Notes: generated by a model not told the origin, from the sequence alone. Positions 9,269 through 18,357 are shown, counted from the first letter of the stretch. The stretch: 64,000 bases of DNA from Sphingobacterium sp. (GCA_031286695.1 JAITTY010000001.1:1-64000), one strand, 5' to 3'. A program made the numbers and translations.

Positions 9269-9597
9269 ATCGTAATTTCTAAAGTCATCGTATTCTTAAA
9301 TCCGAAAATGTAATCTAAATTTTCTATGTGGAAGCATCCGTACAAATAAGCCACCTATTGATAAGCTACAATTTGATCCTTTTAGATCTGTATTTGATCA
9401 TCGATCGCTGTCTTGTGATTTATCAGGTTATTGTTCATTTTATCCTGCTGGTATGCGAATTCTTCATCTTATTTGTAAGAACGGATGAGCGATATCTCCG
9501 GTTTTTGAAAAAGATAAGTTGCGTATTATTCGCATACAGCAAGGATTTATACAGATAGGGGTGGGATAGGCTAACAATAGATAAAATAGTAAAAGGC
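9269..9597. other. Intergenic region upstream of topoisomerase IB
   Basis: The region lies between the topoisomerase start and the long hairpin at 9598. A 76-codon plus-strand frame at 9328-9558 is hydrophobic (Ile/Leu/Val runs) but has no recognisable start signal or family, so I do not call it. Promoter elements for the topoisomerase gene should lie here; I see no clear TTTG/TAnnTTTG pair. Confidence 0.4.
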
Positions 9598-9640
9598 ATT
9601 AAAAACGGCTGTTTTTTAAAAAAAAACAGCCGTTTTTAAT
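9598..9640. terminator. Very long perfect hairpin terminator, bidirectional
   Basis: A 20-bp perfect inverted repeat (9598-9617 against 9621-9640) with a three-base A loop and A/T-rich flanks on both sides of the GC core (ACGGCTG/CAGCCGT). It lies just downstream of the minus-strand small gene at 9654 and can stop transcripts from either direction. Confidence 0.8.
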
Positions 9641-9653
9641 GATAAATTTTCAT

Positions 9654-9845
9654 CTATTTTGTTTTATTTACGGCAGGAGTTTTTTTACCTTTTTCTGTGT
9701 CTACTTTAGTTCGGTTTTTGTCTAATGTATCCAGAACTTCTGCTTGTATAATGGTTTTACTATTTCCCTTTCCTATAGGACCGCCACAGATAATCAGCAT
9801 AATCACCATATCGTGCTGATTTTTTATTTTAACTTCCGATTTCAT
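9654..9845 (-). CDS. Hypothetical small protein
   Basis: Counting from ATG 9845 the protein has 63 residues. A hydrophobic/glycine patch (MVIMLIICGGPIGKGNSK, about 13-30) precedes a Lys/Thr-rich tail. It is not recognised. It lies directly downstream (78 bases) of the ECF sigma gene on the same strand and just before a strong terminator, so it may be the last gene of the sigma transcript. An in-frame Met 42 bases upstream is an alternative start. Confidence 0.4.
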   Translation of the reverse strand: MKSEVKIKNQHDMVIMLIICGGPIGKGNSKTIIQAEVLDTLDKNRTKVDTEKGKKTPAVNKTK

Positions 9846-9923
9846 ATGTTTGTTATTTAGCGAATTGTCAGCTATCCGGTTAATCAACTCTAGTTATATA
9901 ACCTCAAAATTTATCTTTTGTTT

Positions 9924-10424
9924 TTATTTTAGTCTGTAAATTTTAAGCTGTTTTTGAAGCTTTTTTCGCGTCATGTGAATTCTGGTTTTAATTGTACCCT
10001 CTGGCATTCCAAAATACGTGGCGATTTCATGGTATTTGTATCCTTCGAGGAACAATTGAAATACCTGATAATTTTCTTCCGACAAACTGCACATCGCTTT
10101 TTCAATATCATCAGCGATAAACTTGTTGTCACTTTTATTGGATTCTACAGTGTTAGTACTTTCAAGACCTATGTAGGCTTCATGGATGTCGTTTGTACGT
10201 TTGGCTTTACGATATTGATTAATGTATACATTCTTCATAATAACATAGAGCCATGACATTAACTTTGGATGACGGATAAAATCATCGATCGATTTCAATG
10301 CACGAATAAGGGTCTCTTGAATTAAATCCTCTTTTTCATCGGGATCATTGGTGAATTTTCCCGCAAAATGTTTCAAAAGACTTCTTTTTTCTTCGACTAG
10401 AATATTCAAATTGGAATTGCTCAT
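9924..10424 (-). CDS. ECF-type RNA polymerase sigma factor
   Basis: The protein has 166 residues. Region 2 (about 15-85) contains DLIQETLIRALKSIDDF and the -10-recognition stretch MSWLYVIMKNVYINQYRK. Region 4 (about 110-160) carries the helix-turn-helix YHEIATYFGMPEGTIKTR. It lacks an adjacent FecR or zinc anti-sigma gene, unlike the second sigma gene at 35658. Its surroundings (small lipoprotein, beta-barrel, CsbD, trehalose genes, Ku) suggest a stress regulon, which is inference. Confidence 0.88.
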   Translation of the reverse strand: MSNSNLNILVEEKRSLLKHFAGKFTNDPDEKEDLIQETLIRALKSIDDFIRHPKLMSWLYVIMKNVYINQYRKAKRTNDIHEAYIGLESTNTVESNKSDNKFIADDIEKAMCSLSEENYQVFQLFLEGYKYHEIATYFGMPEGTIKTRIHMTRKKLQKQLKIYRLK

Positions 10425-10826
10425 AGTATCATTTGTTAAATTGATTGATGTGTATTTGATACATTGAGGTACAATTAAAGTGCTACAATTACGTTTAATG
10501 GCTCATCTAAAACTTGTTTAAACAGTCATACGGGAAAAATACGTACAGCTGCGAATTGATCGTTTTGTAGTCTAAACGTTACAAGAATACGCTATTGAAT
10601 GCGTTTCGATAGAAGGAGGCAACTGATTTGGGACTGGTCAATTGGGTATTTGTTCCATTAAAAAATGTCTTTATTACGGGTACCCTTCTGTATTTAGCGG
10701 ACTTTTGAAGTGTCTGTTTTTTTAAGCAGAAGTTTAAAGCATTGTTTTTTATCAGTTTTTATTAAACTAATAGGTTCTGAATGTGGTTCTTAAGAAAAAA
10801 GGTTCATCATAAAAACAAAATAGACT
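10425..10826. other. 402-base intergenic region between divergent sigma and lipoprotein genes
   Basis: The region is AT-rich and holds the promoters of both flanking genes. The one notable element is a strong Shine-Dalgarno (AAGGAGG, 10613-10619) eight bases before a TTG that opens a 26-codon hydrophobic frame (10628-10708). Otherwise I see no repeat, hairpin terminator or RNA gene. Confidence 0.4.
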
Positions 10827-11078
10827 ATGAAAAAGAGCAAGAAATACACTGTGGTTTTCGGTACATTATTATTTTGCAGCACACTATTTTTTTCGTGCCA
10901 AAATACAAACAAAAATCCAACTGAAGGAAGTGGTCAGGCGGACAATATCGCACCGAGCGCTGCCGATGAAACAAGATACAATTTAAGTGAACAACAAAAA
11001 ATGAGTATGCAGAAGGATACCAGTTTGGCAGACACGCTTAGGAAGGATAGTATCAATGGACCAAAATCTAAACCTTAA
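10827..11078 (+). CDS. Small predicted lipoprotein
   Basis: The protein has 83 residues with a lysine-rich start, a hydrophobic core and a lipobox (LFFSC) giving lipid attachment at Cys24. The mature part is short, polar and low in complexity (Asn/Ser/Asp/Lys), with no domain. It would sit in the inner or outer membrane as an anchored peptide. A strong terminator follows at 11118. Confidence 0.65.
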   Translation: MKKSKKYTVVFGTLLFCSTLFFSCQNTNKNPTEGSGQADNIAPSAADETRYNLSEQQKMSMQKDTSLADTLRKDSINGPKSKP

Positions 11079-11117
11079 GATCACTTTGAAAATGTCACTC
11101 GGACCTCTTCGTCTACT

Positions 11118-11148
11118 AAAAAACTCCCTTAGTTGAGGGAGTTTTTTT
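11118..11148. terminator. Intrinsic terminator
   Basis: AAAAAACTCCCT (11118-11129) pairs with AGGGAGTTTTTT (11136-11147) around the loop TAGTTG, giving a T-tract on both strands. It serves the lipoprotein gene, and its stem encodes the last codons of the convergent minus-strand gene. Confidence 0.85.
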
Positions 11149-11479
11149 TATCCTTTTCTTTTCGATCGGAATCAGTATCATAGATATCTTCTTCTGAATG
11201 ATCCGGTTTTTCTTTATGTTGATCCTCTTCTGTATTAATTTTTTCTTTCGTCGTGCGGTCGCGTTGTTCTTCTTCACTTGGATCGGGGCCAGCCATACTT
11301 TTGGGAGCGTATAGTTTGAGGTTGACCGCATCTCTATCCGAGACTTTGGATGAGCTAAAGAGAAGCTTGCGAACAGCGGTGTCCGCTTCGTTTTCCATTG
11401 GGACTATTTCGCGCAAGAATAGGGAGCTGTCTTGGAAATAATCTGAAATAGTATCGCCAAATTGAATTGCTGTATGCAT
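11129..11479 (-). CDS. Hypothetical hydrophilic protein
   Basis: Counting from ATG 11479 the protein has 116 residues. The first half is ordinary (MHTAIQFGDTISDYF), and the second half is extremely rich in Asp, Glu and Lys and probably disordered. No domain is recognised. The stop codon falls in the loop of the terminator at 11118-11148. It is divergent from the beta-barrel gene. A stress-related disordered protein is possible, but there is no evidence beyond composition. Confidence 0.4.
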   Translation of the reverse strand: MHTAIQFGDTISDYFQDSSLFLREIVPMENEADTAVRKLLFSSSKVSDRDAVNLKLYAPKSMAGPDPSEEEQRDRTTKEKINTEEDQHKEKPDHSEEDIYDTDSDRKEKDKKNSLN

Positions 11480-11624
11480 AGTCTTTTTAATAGGAACATG
11501 AGTCAAATCTGATTGGTTCTCTTTTTTATAAAATGAAAACGTGGCATATTTTAAGAATAAATTTAAAACTTTTCATTTGTCGATCTTGTTATAAAGCTAA
11601 AGTAATTTAGATAATAGAAATACT

Positions 11625-12203
11625 ATGAGAAAATTGACACTTATTTTATTAATAACAGCAGGTATTGGGTATCAGGCCCATGCTCAGAAAATTGAGACAA
11701 CACCGCAGATGTCATCCGACGTCGGTATTGAACCCATACGTCAAGGGAATTGGATGGTCGGAGGATCAATCGGTAATCTTGGTTATAGTTTTGAAGGAAA
11801 ATCATTTAATGTCGCACTTCAACCGCGCGCTGGTTATTTCGTATCCGATGGATTGGCTATTGGTGCACAGGCAAATCTTGGTCTGGCTACTCAAAAAGAT
11901 GCTGATAATGAATGGACCTATGGTGTAGCGCCATTTGTACGTTATTACTTTCCAAATGCAGGATCAAGTACAGGTCGCTTTTTTGGTCAGGGAGACATCG
12001 GTATTTCAGGAAGTTCCAGGGGTAAAGACGTCGCGCTGGCTGTGGGAGCCAATGTTGGATATGCACATTTTATAACACGAACCGTTGCTTTGGAAGCTAC
12101 CTTTGGCTACAATTATAGCAAAGCCAATATTAATACAGGTAGTGGTGCAAGCGGTTTAGGCTTTGGATTAGGTTTTCAAATCTATTTACCAGGTAAACGC
12201 TAA
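11625..12203 (+). CDS. Outer-membrane beta-barrel protein
   Basis: The protein has 192 residues with a Sec signal peptide ending near AHA-Q (residue 20). The remainder alternates hydrophobic and polar residues with many Gly and aromatic residues (GGSIGNLGYSF, APFVRYYF, LEATFGYNYS, GLGFGLGFQIYLP), a pattern of about eight transmembrane strands as in OprF/OmpW-like small barrels. The C-terminus LGFQIYLPGKR fits a closing strand. No ligand can be deduced. It is followed by a terminator at 12225. Confidence 0.75.
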   Translation: MRKLTLILLITAGIGYQAHAQKIETTPQMSSDVGIEPIRQGNWMVGGSIGNLGYSFEGKSFNVALQPRAGYFVSDGLAIGAQANLGLATQKDADNEWTYGVAPFVRYYFPNAGSSTGRFFGQGDIGISGSSRGKDVALAVGANVGYAHFITRTVALEATFGYNYSKANINTGSGASGLGFGLGFQIYLPGKR

Positions 12204-12224
12204 CAGAAATAGCAATCTTTAACA

Positions 12225-12262
12225 GCATGTTTCCAATTGATCAATTGGGAACATGTTTTTTT
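12225..12262 (+). terminator. Intrinsic terminator after the beta-barrel gene
   Basis: GCATGTTTCCAATTGA (12225-12240) pairs with TCAATTGGGAACATGT (12241-12256), followed by a T-tract. This is a long, near-perfect stem. Confidence 0.75.
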
Positions 12263-12317
12263 GGTCGCGACCGTATAATTACTTGCTCTTGTGTATGAAA
12301 GACCTATTCTTATCCAA

Positions 12318-12650
12318 ATGACAAAAATTAGAAAACATTTGGAGCAACGTAGGTGTTTTTTTCTAAAAGAAGCTGAAGCGATGACAGGTACAAAAAATAT
12401 TGGATTGGTGCTCAAAGATAAAATGGGTAAATGGTCTTCTTATAACATTCCATTACTCAAAGAGTGCCACCTGAACAATAAGCTTGTGAAGAGCAATGAG
12501 CTCGAAGGTATTTTTGTCATAGGAAGTTTGGCAACGGGACTATACATATTTTCATTATATAAAAACCGTTTTATAGACTTGATGGGCAAGCGAATCGGGA
12601 CCGAGGAAATCTGTGAACATTTTGATCGGTATAAACAGACATTCATATAA
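12318..12650 (+). CDS. Hypothetical protein
   Basis: Counting from ATG 12318 the protein has 110 residues; a GTG 27 bases upstream is possible. It is basic, with a probable N-terminal helix (MTKIRKHLEQRR) and a moderately hydrophobic stretch (GIFVIGSLATGLYIFSLY, about 65-82) that could be a membrane segment or a buried strand. No family is recognised. It is followed 35 bases later by csbD and may share its transcript. Confidence 0.45.
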   Translation: MTKIRKHLEQRRCFFLKEAEAMTGTKNIGLVLKDKMGKWSSYNIPLLKECHLNNKLVKSNELEGIFVIGSLATGLYIFSLYKNRFIDLMGKRIGTEEICEHFDRYKQTFI

Positions 12651-12685
12651 GTATATACATTTCATTTTTAAAATAAGGAGCATTT

Positions 12686-12871
12686 ATGAGTAATTTAACA
12701 TGGAAAGGCCGTTGGAACGAGCTGAAAGGTAAAGTAAAACAACAATATGCAGATTTAACTGATGATGATCTTTTATATGCCGAAGGAAAGGAAGATGAAT
12801 TGTTGGGTAAATTGCAACAAAAGACAGGAAAAACCAAAGAAGAGGTGGAAAGCTGGTTGGATAAATTGTAA
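12686..12871 (+). CDS. CsbD-like stress protein
   Basis: The protein has 61 residues with the family signature [24 protein letters not shown] and the C-terminal helix [16 protein letters not shown], a small helical protein. CsbD-like proteins are general-stress-induced in many bacteria; their molecular role is unknown. It has one of the few clear Shine-Dalgarno sites in the window (AAGGAG, 12674-12679). Confidence 0.88.
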   Translation: MSNLTWKGRWNELKGKVKQQYADLTDDDLLYAEGKEDELLGKLQQKTGKTKEEVESWLDKL

Positions 12872-12950
12872 TATTTTATCGAGGCCATTTATTTGGCCAT
12901 TATAAGTGTATAAGATGTGCGATCAATTTATATTGACCGCACATCTTGTT

Positions 12951-14768
12951 TTATGTCAATGAGAAAATAGGTTTATCTAATTTTATGGCTAGCCGATACA
13001 CAGCATTCATCAACCCGACATGACTGTAGGCTTGTGGAAAGTTACCCCACTGGCTGCCATTATCCTCTGTGACGTCCTCACTGAATAGACCCAGGTGATT
13101 GCTGTAGGTCAGCAAACGTTCTAGGATTTCTTTCGCTTCCTCCACACGGCCGACGCAGGCTAGCGCTTCCACATACCAAAATGCACAGACTAAGAAGGTG
13201 GATTTGGGTCTGCCGAAGTCATCCTGATGTTTATAGCGATAGAAAAGTCCATTTTCACCTTTTAATTCCTTTTCCAGCATTTCGAGATGATGAAGTGCGC
13301 GTTCCGATTTTGGGTCAAGGTAATCCATGACAATAAGCTGCAAGGTGCTGGCATCTAGATTTTGGCTATTAATTGCATTCTGATAGACTTTCCGCTCTTC
13401 ATCATAACAAGCCTCAATATAAGCTTCTGCTTTTTTTAAGAGGACATTCGCGCGGTCCTCCATATCTTGATAACCATTCTGACGTGCAATCAATAAGGCT
13501 GCTTTACATCCAACCCATTGAAAAAGATTGGAATAACAATGGTGGTTGGCAAAATTTCTAAACTCCCAAATACCAGCATCTTTTTCCTCTATAGTAGCCT
13601 CAATCTTTTCGAGAATGAAATTTACCCAGCCCAACACATTTTTGTTTTCATGAATTTTAAAACGTTGATCCGTGAAAAGGGGCAACAAGGCAATCATTGC
13701 CTGACCATATACATCATTTTGAATATGTTCAAAAGCTTGATTGCCAATCCGCACTGGACCGTTATCCTGATAGCCCTTTAGATAAGGTAAGATATGTTCT
13801 GTCAGTTCGGAGGTTCCAAGGATACCATACAAAGGTTGAAGTCTTCCCGGGTTGCGATGCGTGATGCCGGCAATATAATTTGCAAAGCTTTCCATTTCTT
13901 CAAATTGACCAATGTGTGTCAATGCTGTTAAGACGTAATAACTATCACGTACCCAGCAATAGCGGTAGTCCCAGTTTCTTCCCGAACCTGGATATTCGGG
14001 TAGGCTAGTTGTTGATGCGGCAATAATTGCTCCTGTGTCCTCATATTGATGTAGCTTGAGCACCAGAGCTGATCGGATAACCTCTGTTTGATAAATATTG
14101 GGAATACTACACCTTTTAATCCATCGCTGCCAATAACTGAGCGTCTTATGGAGGAAATCCTCACAGGTGCTTGCAATAGCCGATTCGAAGGCTGCATCAT
14201 ACGTAAGTATAAGGTATTTATTTTCACTGATAATCGTCCAGCTTTCCTCTTGGAAGAAATGGGAAATAGGCAGATCAGTGGTCAGGCGAATCCGTTCGCC
14301 GATCTGATCGTTGCTATAAAGAATATGGTTACTGCCACGGGTAGGCTTAAGTGCCAAGCGGCCGTAGTCACCAGTCGGCTGACATCTGATGTTAACGCTA
14401 GGAGCTCCATGCAGCGGTTCGATCTTTCGTATCAGCATCAGTGGTTTAAAATACCGCCCGAATTGTTCAAAACGAGGGGCAAAATCGGTAATACGATAGG
14501 CGTAGGATTCTGTGTGGATTTCCGTGCAGAGTACATTGGAGTTTTTGATGTAATACTGCTTGGTTTCCAAAACTGGTTCCTCTGAACTGATCTTGAAAGA
14601 TCCACCTTGATTTTTATCGATCATACTGCCGAATACAAAGCTATCTTCGAACGATGGCCAGCACAACCAGGATATGTTTGTGTCAATGCCAACATGCGCT
14701 ATGTAGGAACAATTACCAATGATTCCAGATTGATAGATATGTCGGTTTTCTGTTGTATTTTCGCTCAT
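12951..14768 (-). CDS. Glycoside hydrolase family 15 protein (glucoamylase/trehalase-like)
   Basis: The protein has 605 residues. An N-terminal beta-sandwich begins with the typical IGNCSYIAHVGIDTNISWLCWP, and an (alpha/alpha)6 barrel follows (GRNWDYRYCWVRDSYY at about 264-279; GNQAFEHIQNDVYGQ). No signal peptide is present, so it acts in the cytosol. Its ATG overlaps the otsAB stop codon by one base (TAATG), so translation is probably coupled. This pairing suggests a GH15 trehalase, or a glucan hydrolase feeding glucose for trehalose synthesis. Confidence 0.85.
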   Translation of the reverse strand: MSENTTENRHIYQSGIIGNCSYIAHVGIDTNISWLCWPSFEDSFVFGSMIDKNQGGSFKISSEEPVLETKQYYIKNSNVLCTEIHTESYAYRITDFAPRFEQFGRYFKPLMLIRKIEPLHGAPSVNIRCQPTGDYGRLALKPTRGSNHILYSNDQIGERIRLTTDLPISHFFQEESWTIISENKYLILTYDAAFESAIASTCEDFLHKTLSYWQRWIKRCSIPNIYQTEVIRSALVLKLHQYEDTGAIIAASTTSLPEYPGSGRNWDYRYCWVRDSYYVLTALTHIGQFEEMESFANYIAGITHRNPGRLQPLYGILGTSELTEHILPYLKGYQDNGPVRIGNQAFEHIQNDVYGQAMIALLPLFTDQRFKIHENKNVLGWVNFILEKIEATIEEKDAGIWEFRNFANHHCYSNLFQWVGCKAALLIARQNGYQDMEDRANVLLKKAEAYIEACYDEERKVYQNAINSQNLDASTLQLIVMDYLDPKSERALHHLEMLEKELKGENGLFYRYKHQDDFGRPKSTFLVCAFWYVEALACVGRVEEAKEILERLLTYSNHLGLFSEDVTEDNGSQWGNFPQAYSHVGLMNAVYRLAIKLDKPIFSLT

Positions 14769-16951
14769 TATTTTACGATAAGTTGATTCAAAAATTGAAG
14801 AACATCTTCTTGTTCATCTAAATAATATTTTGCGGCAGATTTGTTACTGCCCACCTTAATACTTATGGTCGATTGAGGTAGATACCTGAATAGATCCTCG
14901 TCGGTAATGTCGTCGCCAATAGCCAACATAAAATCTGCTTTTATATGTCCTGCGATTTCCAATGCCGCTTTACCTTTATTAACTTCTGTATTTTTTACTT
15001 CAATGACAGCATTTCCGTCCAGTAGCTGTAATCCATAGTCGTTGAGCATTGGGTTTAAGATCTCTTTTAGCTCTGTCGCTTTAAGTTCGCCCAGGCCCAG
15101 TTCTACTTTTCTATAATGCCAAGCCAACGAATAGGGTTTGACTTCAATGTAAGCACCCGGAGTTTGGTCGGCCAGTTTTTCCATCAGCTTTTTTACTTCA
15201 GGCATCCAGTGTAGGGCCAATCCTTTTTTATACGACCAGTTGAAATTTGGAAAATTTGACCAAATGCCATGTTCGGCAACTAAATAATAAGATCGGCCGT
15301 CAAACCAAGACGACAAGCTCTCTTGTGATCGGCCGCTTATGATGACCAATGTATTGAGTGGATCAGAAATGATATTGTCCAAGAGGTTATACAACAAGGT
15401 CGTCGGAGTTGCTTTCTGGGCATGGTTCTGGAATTTGACCAAGGTACCGTCATAATCCAGAAAAAAGAGTCTATTACTACTTTTGCTATACCTTTCTGAA
15501 ATGCTATTAAAAACCTTGTCCGAGATTCGCCTTGCCCATTCGTCACGTTGTATGGCTTTGGTTTCGGCCAGACGATTGGTAAAGAGCTGAACCCAATGCT
15601 GCACATTAAACTTCTGTATAATCTGAATATTGGCATCGGTACGTTCCTGCATTTCTTCGGGTGACATTTTAAGCGCTTGGTAAATACTATCAGCAGTTTC
15701 TGTACGATTATAAGGGTTAATAATTAAGGCATCAACAAGTTCTTTGGAAGCGCCTGCAAACTCACTTAAAATCAATACGCCTTTTGATAAAGTCTTACTC
15801 GCGATGTATTCTTTACTGACTAGGTTCATCCCATCTCGTGTAGATGTAATCATACAGATATCGGATGCAACATATAATCCAACCAGCTCTTCGAATGGAA
15901 GTGATTTGTAAAAATATAGTACGGGCGTCCAGCTTAGATTTCCATAAATGGAATTTATTTCACTCACTTTCCGGTTAATTTCATCTTTCAACTTTTTGTA
16001 TTGCGATACCTTATCCCTGGAGGGTACAATAAGCATATAAAGGACAACTTTTGTATGCCATTCGGGATATTTTTCCAGAAAAGTGAGAAAAGCACGTAAT
16101 CGCTCTAATATCCCTTTGCTATAATCGAGCCTATCGACAGCTATAATAATCTTTTGATTCGGAAAATGGCTCCTAAATTGGCTTGCAATCGACTGGATTT
16201 TAGGCTGACTGCTGGTTTCGACAAATTTATCAAAATCAATACCCATCGGAAAGGATTCTACAAAAATATGACGGTCTTTGTACTTGAGCTGATTATGTCC
16301 TGACGATACATGCAGTATTTTTTTGCAGGCATTTAGAAAGTTCTGACTATCGGCAAAAGTATGAAATCCGATAAGATCGGCACCCAGTAAACCTTCTACC
16401 AATTCTTTACGTTGCGGAATGTTCATGAAGAGTTCTTCCGAAGGAAAGGGGATATGGTGAAAATAACCAATGTTGAGCTCTTGATTTTCTGAACGCAACA
16501 GTTGAGGGAGTAGCATAAGCTGATAATCTTGGACCCAAATAAAATCGGATGGCTCATCAATAGAAAGAGCGGCCTCGCAAAATTTCTTATTTACCGTGAC
16601 ATAGGTAGTCCAATATTCGCGGTCAAAATGGATGTAACTCGGCTGATAGTGACAGATAGGCCAGAGGACCTCGTTAGAATAACCTTCGTAGAAATTGCGT
16701 ATTTCATCTTTTGATAAGAAAACAGGAAGTAAGCTCATCGGTTTGAGGAGCTCAACAATTTTTTCTTTTTCCTCTTCATCTTTGGGAACAATTCCCGGCC
16801 AGCCAACCCAGAGTATTTCGTCTGTATCAAAAGCGGAATTTAAACCAGTTGCCAGCCCACCCGCACTCGGCTTGATGACTAATTTTTCTTTTTTTCGTTC
16901 TATTTGTATCGGCAGTCTATTTGAAATTATTATTTTCTTCTTTTTCTTCAT
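14768..16951 (-). CDS. otsAB: Bifunctional trehalose-6-phosphate synthase/phosphatase (OtsA-OtsB fusion)
   Basis: The protein has 727 residues. The GT20 synthase domain (about 1-470) shows SNRLPI, the UDP-glucose loop SAGGLATGL, and DRLDYSKGILERLRAF. The HAD phosphatase domain (about 490-727) shows the nucleophile motif FFLDYDGTLV, SGR and GDDITDEDLF. Both active-site sets look intact, so the enzyme should make trehalose from UDP-glucose and glucose-6-phosphate. This one-chain form is common in Bacteroidota. The downstream GH15 gene is translationally coupled. Confidence 0.94.
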   Translation of the reverse strand: MKKKKKIIISNRLPIQIERKKEKLVIKPSAGGLATGLNSAFDTDEILWVGWPGIVPKDEEEKEKIVELLKPMSLLPVFLSKDEIRNFYEGYSNEVLWPICHYQPSYIHFDREYWTTYVTVNKKFCEAALSIDEPSDFIWVQDYQLMLLPQLLRSENQELNIGYFHHIPFPSEELFMNIPQRKELVEGLLGADLIGFHTFADSQNFLNACKKILHVSSGHNQLKYKDRHIFVESFPMGIDFDKFVETSSQPKIQSIASQFRSHFPNQKIIIAVDRLDYSKGILERLRAFLTFLEKYPEWHTKVVLYMLIVPSRDKVSQYKKLKDEINRKVSEINSIYGNLSWTPVLYFYKSLPFEELVGLYVASDICMITSTRDGMNLVSKEYIASKTLSKGVLILSEFAGASKELVDALIINPYNRTETADSIYQALKMSPEEMQERTDANIQIIQKFNVQHWVQLFTNRLAETKAIQRDEWARRISDKVFNSISERYSKSSNRLFFLDYDGTLVKFQNHAQKATPTTLLYNLLDNIISDPLNTLVIISGRSQESLSSWFDGRSYYLVAEHGIWSNFPNFNWSYKKGLALHWMPEVKKLMEKLADQTPGAYIEVKPYSLAWHYRKVELGLGELKATELKEILNPMLNDYGLQLLDGNAVIEVKNTEVNKGKAALEIAGHIKADFMLAIGDDITDEDLFRYLPQSTISIKVGSNKSAAKYYLDEQEDVLQFLNQLIVK

Positions 16952-17160
16952 AAGAATATTAGATCGATTTATTTGCAGTGTGGAAGAGTTATATTGAAAT
17001 AACGATGGGTATGTAATCCACTTATCTGAACAACCTCGGGAGAGAATAGTTTGAATAAATTCAAATTAGAAGGATAGTAGAAACAGCTATTGGAGAAAGA
17101 ACAAGGTAATTATACTGGAACAGGACCTGGAAATTTAGGCTGAGGCGTATCCCAAATAAC

Positions 17161-17195
17161 AAAAAAAAGACCTGTAGAAATACAGGCCTTTTTTG
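17161..17195. terminator. Intrinsic terminator after the luxS-nucleosidase pair
   Basis: An A-rich arm ending GACCTGTA pairs with TACAGGCC followed by a T-tract, around a GAAA loop. It serves the minus-strand nucleosidase gene ending at 17209 and can also act on the plus strand. Confidence 0.8.
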
Positions 17196-17208
17196 CTATT
17201 TTATTGGA

Positions 17209-17850
17209 TTACGATATACTGACTGCAGCAGTCTTTTCGTTATCTAGCTTTTTCATAAATTGATCGAGGATGTCACCTAATCTCCCTGAAATTTCCCCTA
17301 GAATGCTTTCCCAATCTTTCACTGTACCATCACAATTGTCTGAAACAATTTTAATACTATGAAAATTGAGATTTTTTTGGAAACAGAAATTCGCTAGAGC
17401 ATAGGATTCCATATCAAATGCCAAGGGATTGAAATGTTTAATATCCTGATAAAAAGCAGTATTTACATTAATAAAACGATCCGATGTCAAAAGTGCATCT
17501 TCGTAGCGAAACTCATCAAGCGCTATGGATTCCAATACACCCTGCCCTTTAAAAAATAAGGTGTTTTCCAGAAAAAATCCATCTGTATAAGCATCCCCTT
17601 GTGCATAGTATGCCGGATAAAGGACATGGCCTATTGGGTGCCTTGTACAGCCAACAGTGCCAACATTGAGCAGAACAGGACTAATCCCTAATGCTTTGAT
17701 GTCCTCGTAAAGCGAGGCAATAGAAAGAAGGGCATTTACCTTACCTACACCAATTTCGTATACAAAAGTCGATTCACTTGTCGAATTAAAAGATAGCTCA
17801 TTTTTGTTCGCTACCAGGATAATCGTTTCAATATCTTTATTCAGGATCAT
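17209..17850 (-). CDS. 5'-methylthioadenosine/S-adenosylhomocysteine nucleosidase-like protein
   Basis: The protein has 213 residues with a phosphorylase/nucleosidase fold. Visible motifs are GVGKVNA (about 33-39), the ribose-binding FDMESYALANFC (about 144-155) and the catalytic-Asp region IKIVSDNCDGTV. It cleaves adenine from S-adenosylhomocysteine, giving the substrate of LuxS. The gene starts at the base after the luxS stop, so the two steps of SAH recycling are co-expressed. It is more diverged than typical mtnN/pfs, so I leave out a symbol. Confidence 0.82.
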   Translation of the reverse strand: MILNKDIETIILVANKNELSFNSTSESTFVYEIGVGKVNALLSIASLYEDIKALGISPVLLNVGTVGCTRHPIGHVLYPAYYAQGDAYTDGFFLENTLFFKGQGVLESIALDEFRYEDALLTSDRFINVNTAFYQDIKHFNPLAFDMESYALANFCFQKNLNFHSIKIVSDNCDGTVKDWESILGEISGRLGDILDQFMKKLDNEKTAAVSIS

Positions 17851-18357
17851 TTAATTTTCTTCAATATATGGATACTCAAATGCCAATTCTTCGGCAGTGA
17901 TTAGATTTAGGAAGTTAACACAAGCCTGTTTTGAGGTAGGAAAATCCATGAATGTGTAGTTTCCGCAGCTAATCGGATTTTGGAAAGGCACCTCGTATCC
18001 TTCGGTAAGAACCGTTTCGAGTACTTCTTTCATTAACTCCGCCACGTTCTGAGGAGTTCGATCTGTGCCTGCTAATACAACATAAAATCCAGTACAACAG
18101 CCCATTGGTCCGACATAAATAACCTCATCACCTAAGATGGTTCTAATTTCTGTTGCAAAACAATGCTCTAGTGTATGCATGACTTCAGGTGATAGCATAC
18201 GCTCAGGAGAATTCGGTCTGATCATGCGAATGTCGTAAGTTGTATAACTTTCAACATTGCTGTTATTGGTTGTAGAAGCTTTAGCGTAGATCCCTTGTTT
18301 TAATTTGGTATGATCTACCGTAAAACTATTTACTTTTGCTTTTTCTTTTGTGTACAT
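17851..18357 (-). CDS. luxS: S-ribosylhomocysteine lyase LuxS
   Basis: The protein has 168 residues with all LuxS landmarks: the metal-binding HTLEH, the catalytic Cys region GPMGCCTGFY, and the third metal ligand Cys in ISCGNYTF. It converts S-ribosylhomocysteine to homocysteine and DPD, the AI-2 precursor. It lies directly upstream of the nucleosidase gene. The leader (about 18358-18426) carries an inverted repeat downstream of a TATCTTTG promoter element. Confidence 0.95.
   Translation of the reverse strand: MYTKEKAKVNSFTVDHTKLKQGIYAKASTTNNSNVESYTTYDIRMIRPNSPERMLSPEVMHTLEHCFATEIRTILGDEVIYVGPMGCCTGFYVVLAGTDRTPQNVAELMKEVLETVLTEGYEVPFQNPISCGNYTFMDFPTSKQACVNFLNLITAEELAFEYPYIEEN

Noticed and set aside
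9328..9558. 76-codon hydrophobic frame
   Set aside because: No ribosome site, no recognisable family, and AT-rich DNA easily gives Ile/Leu/Val-rich frames.
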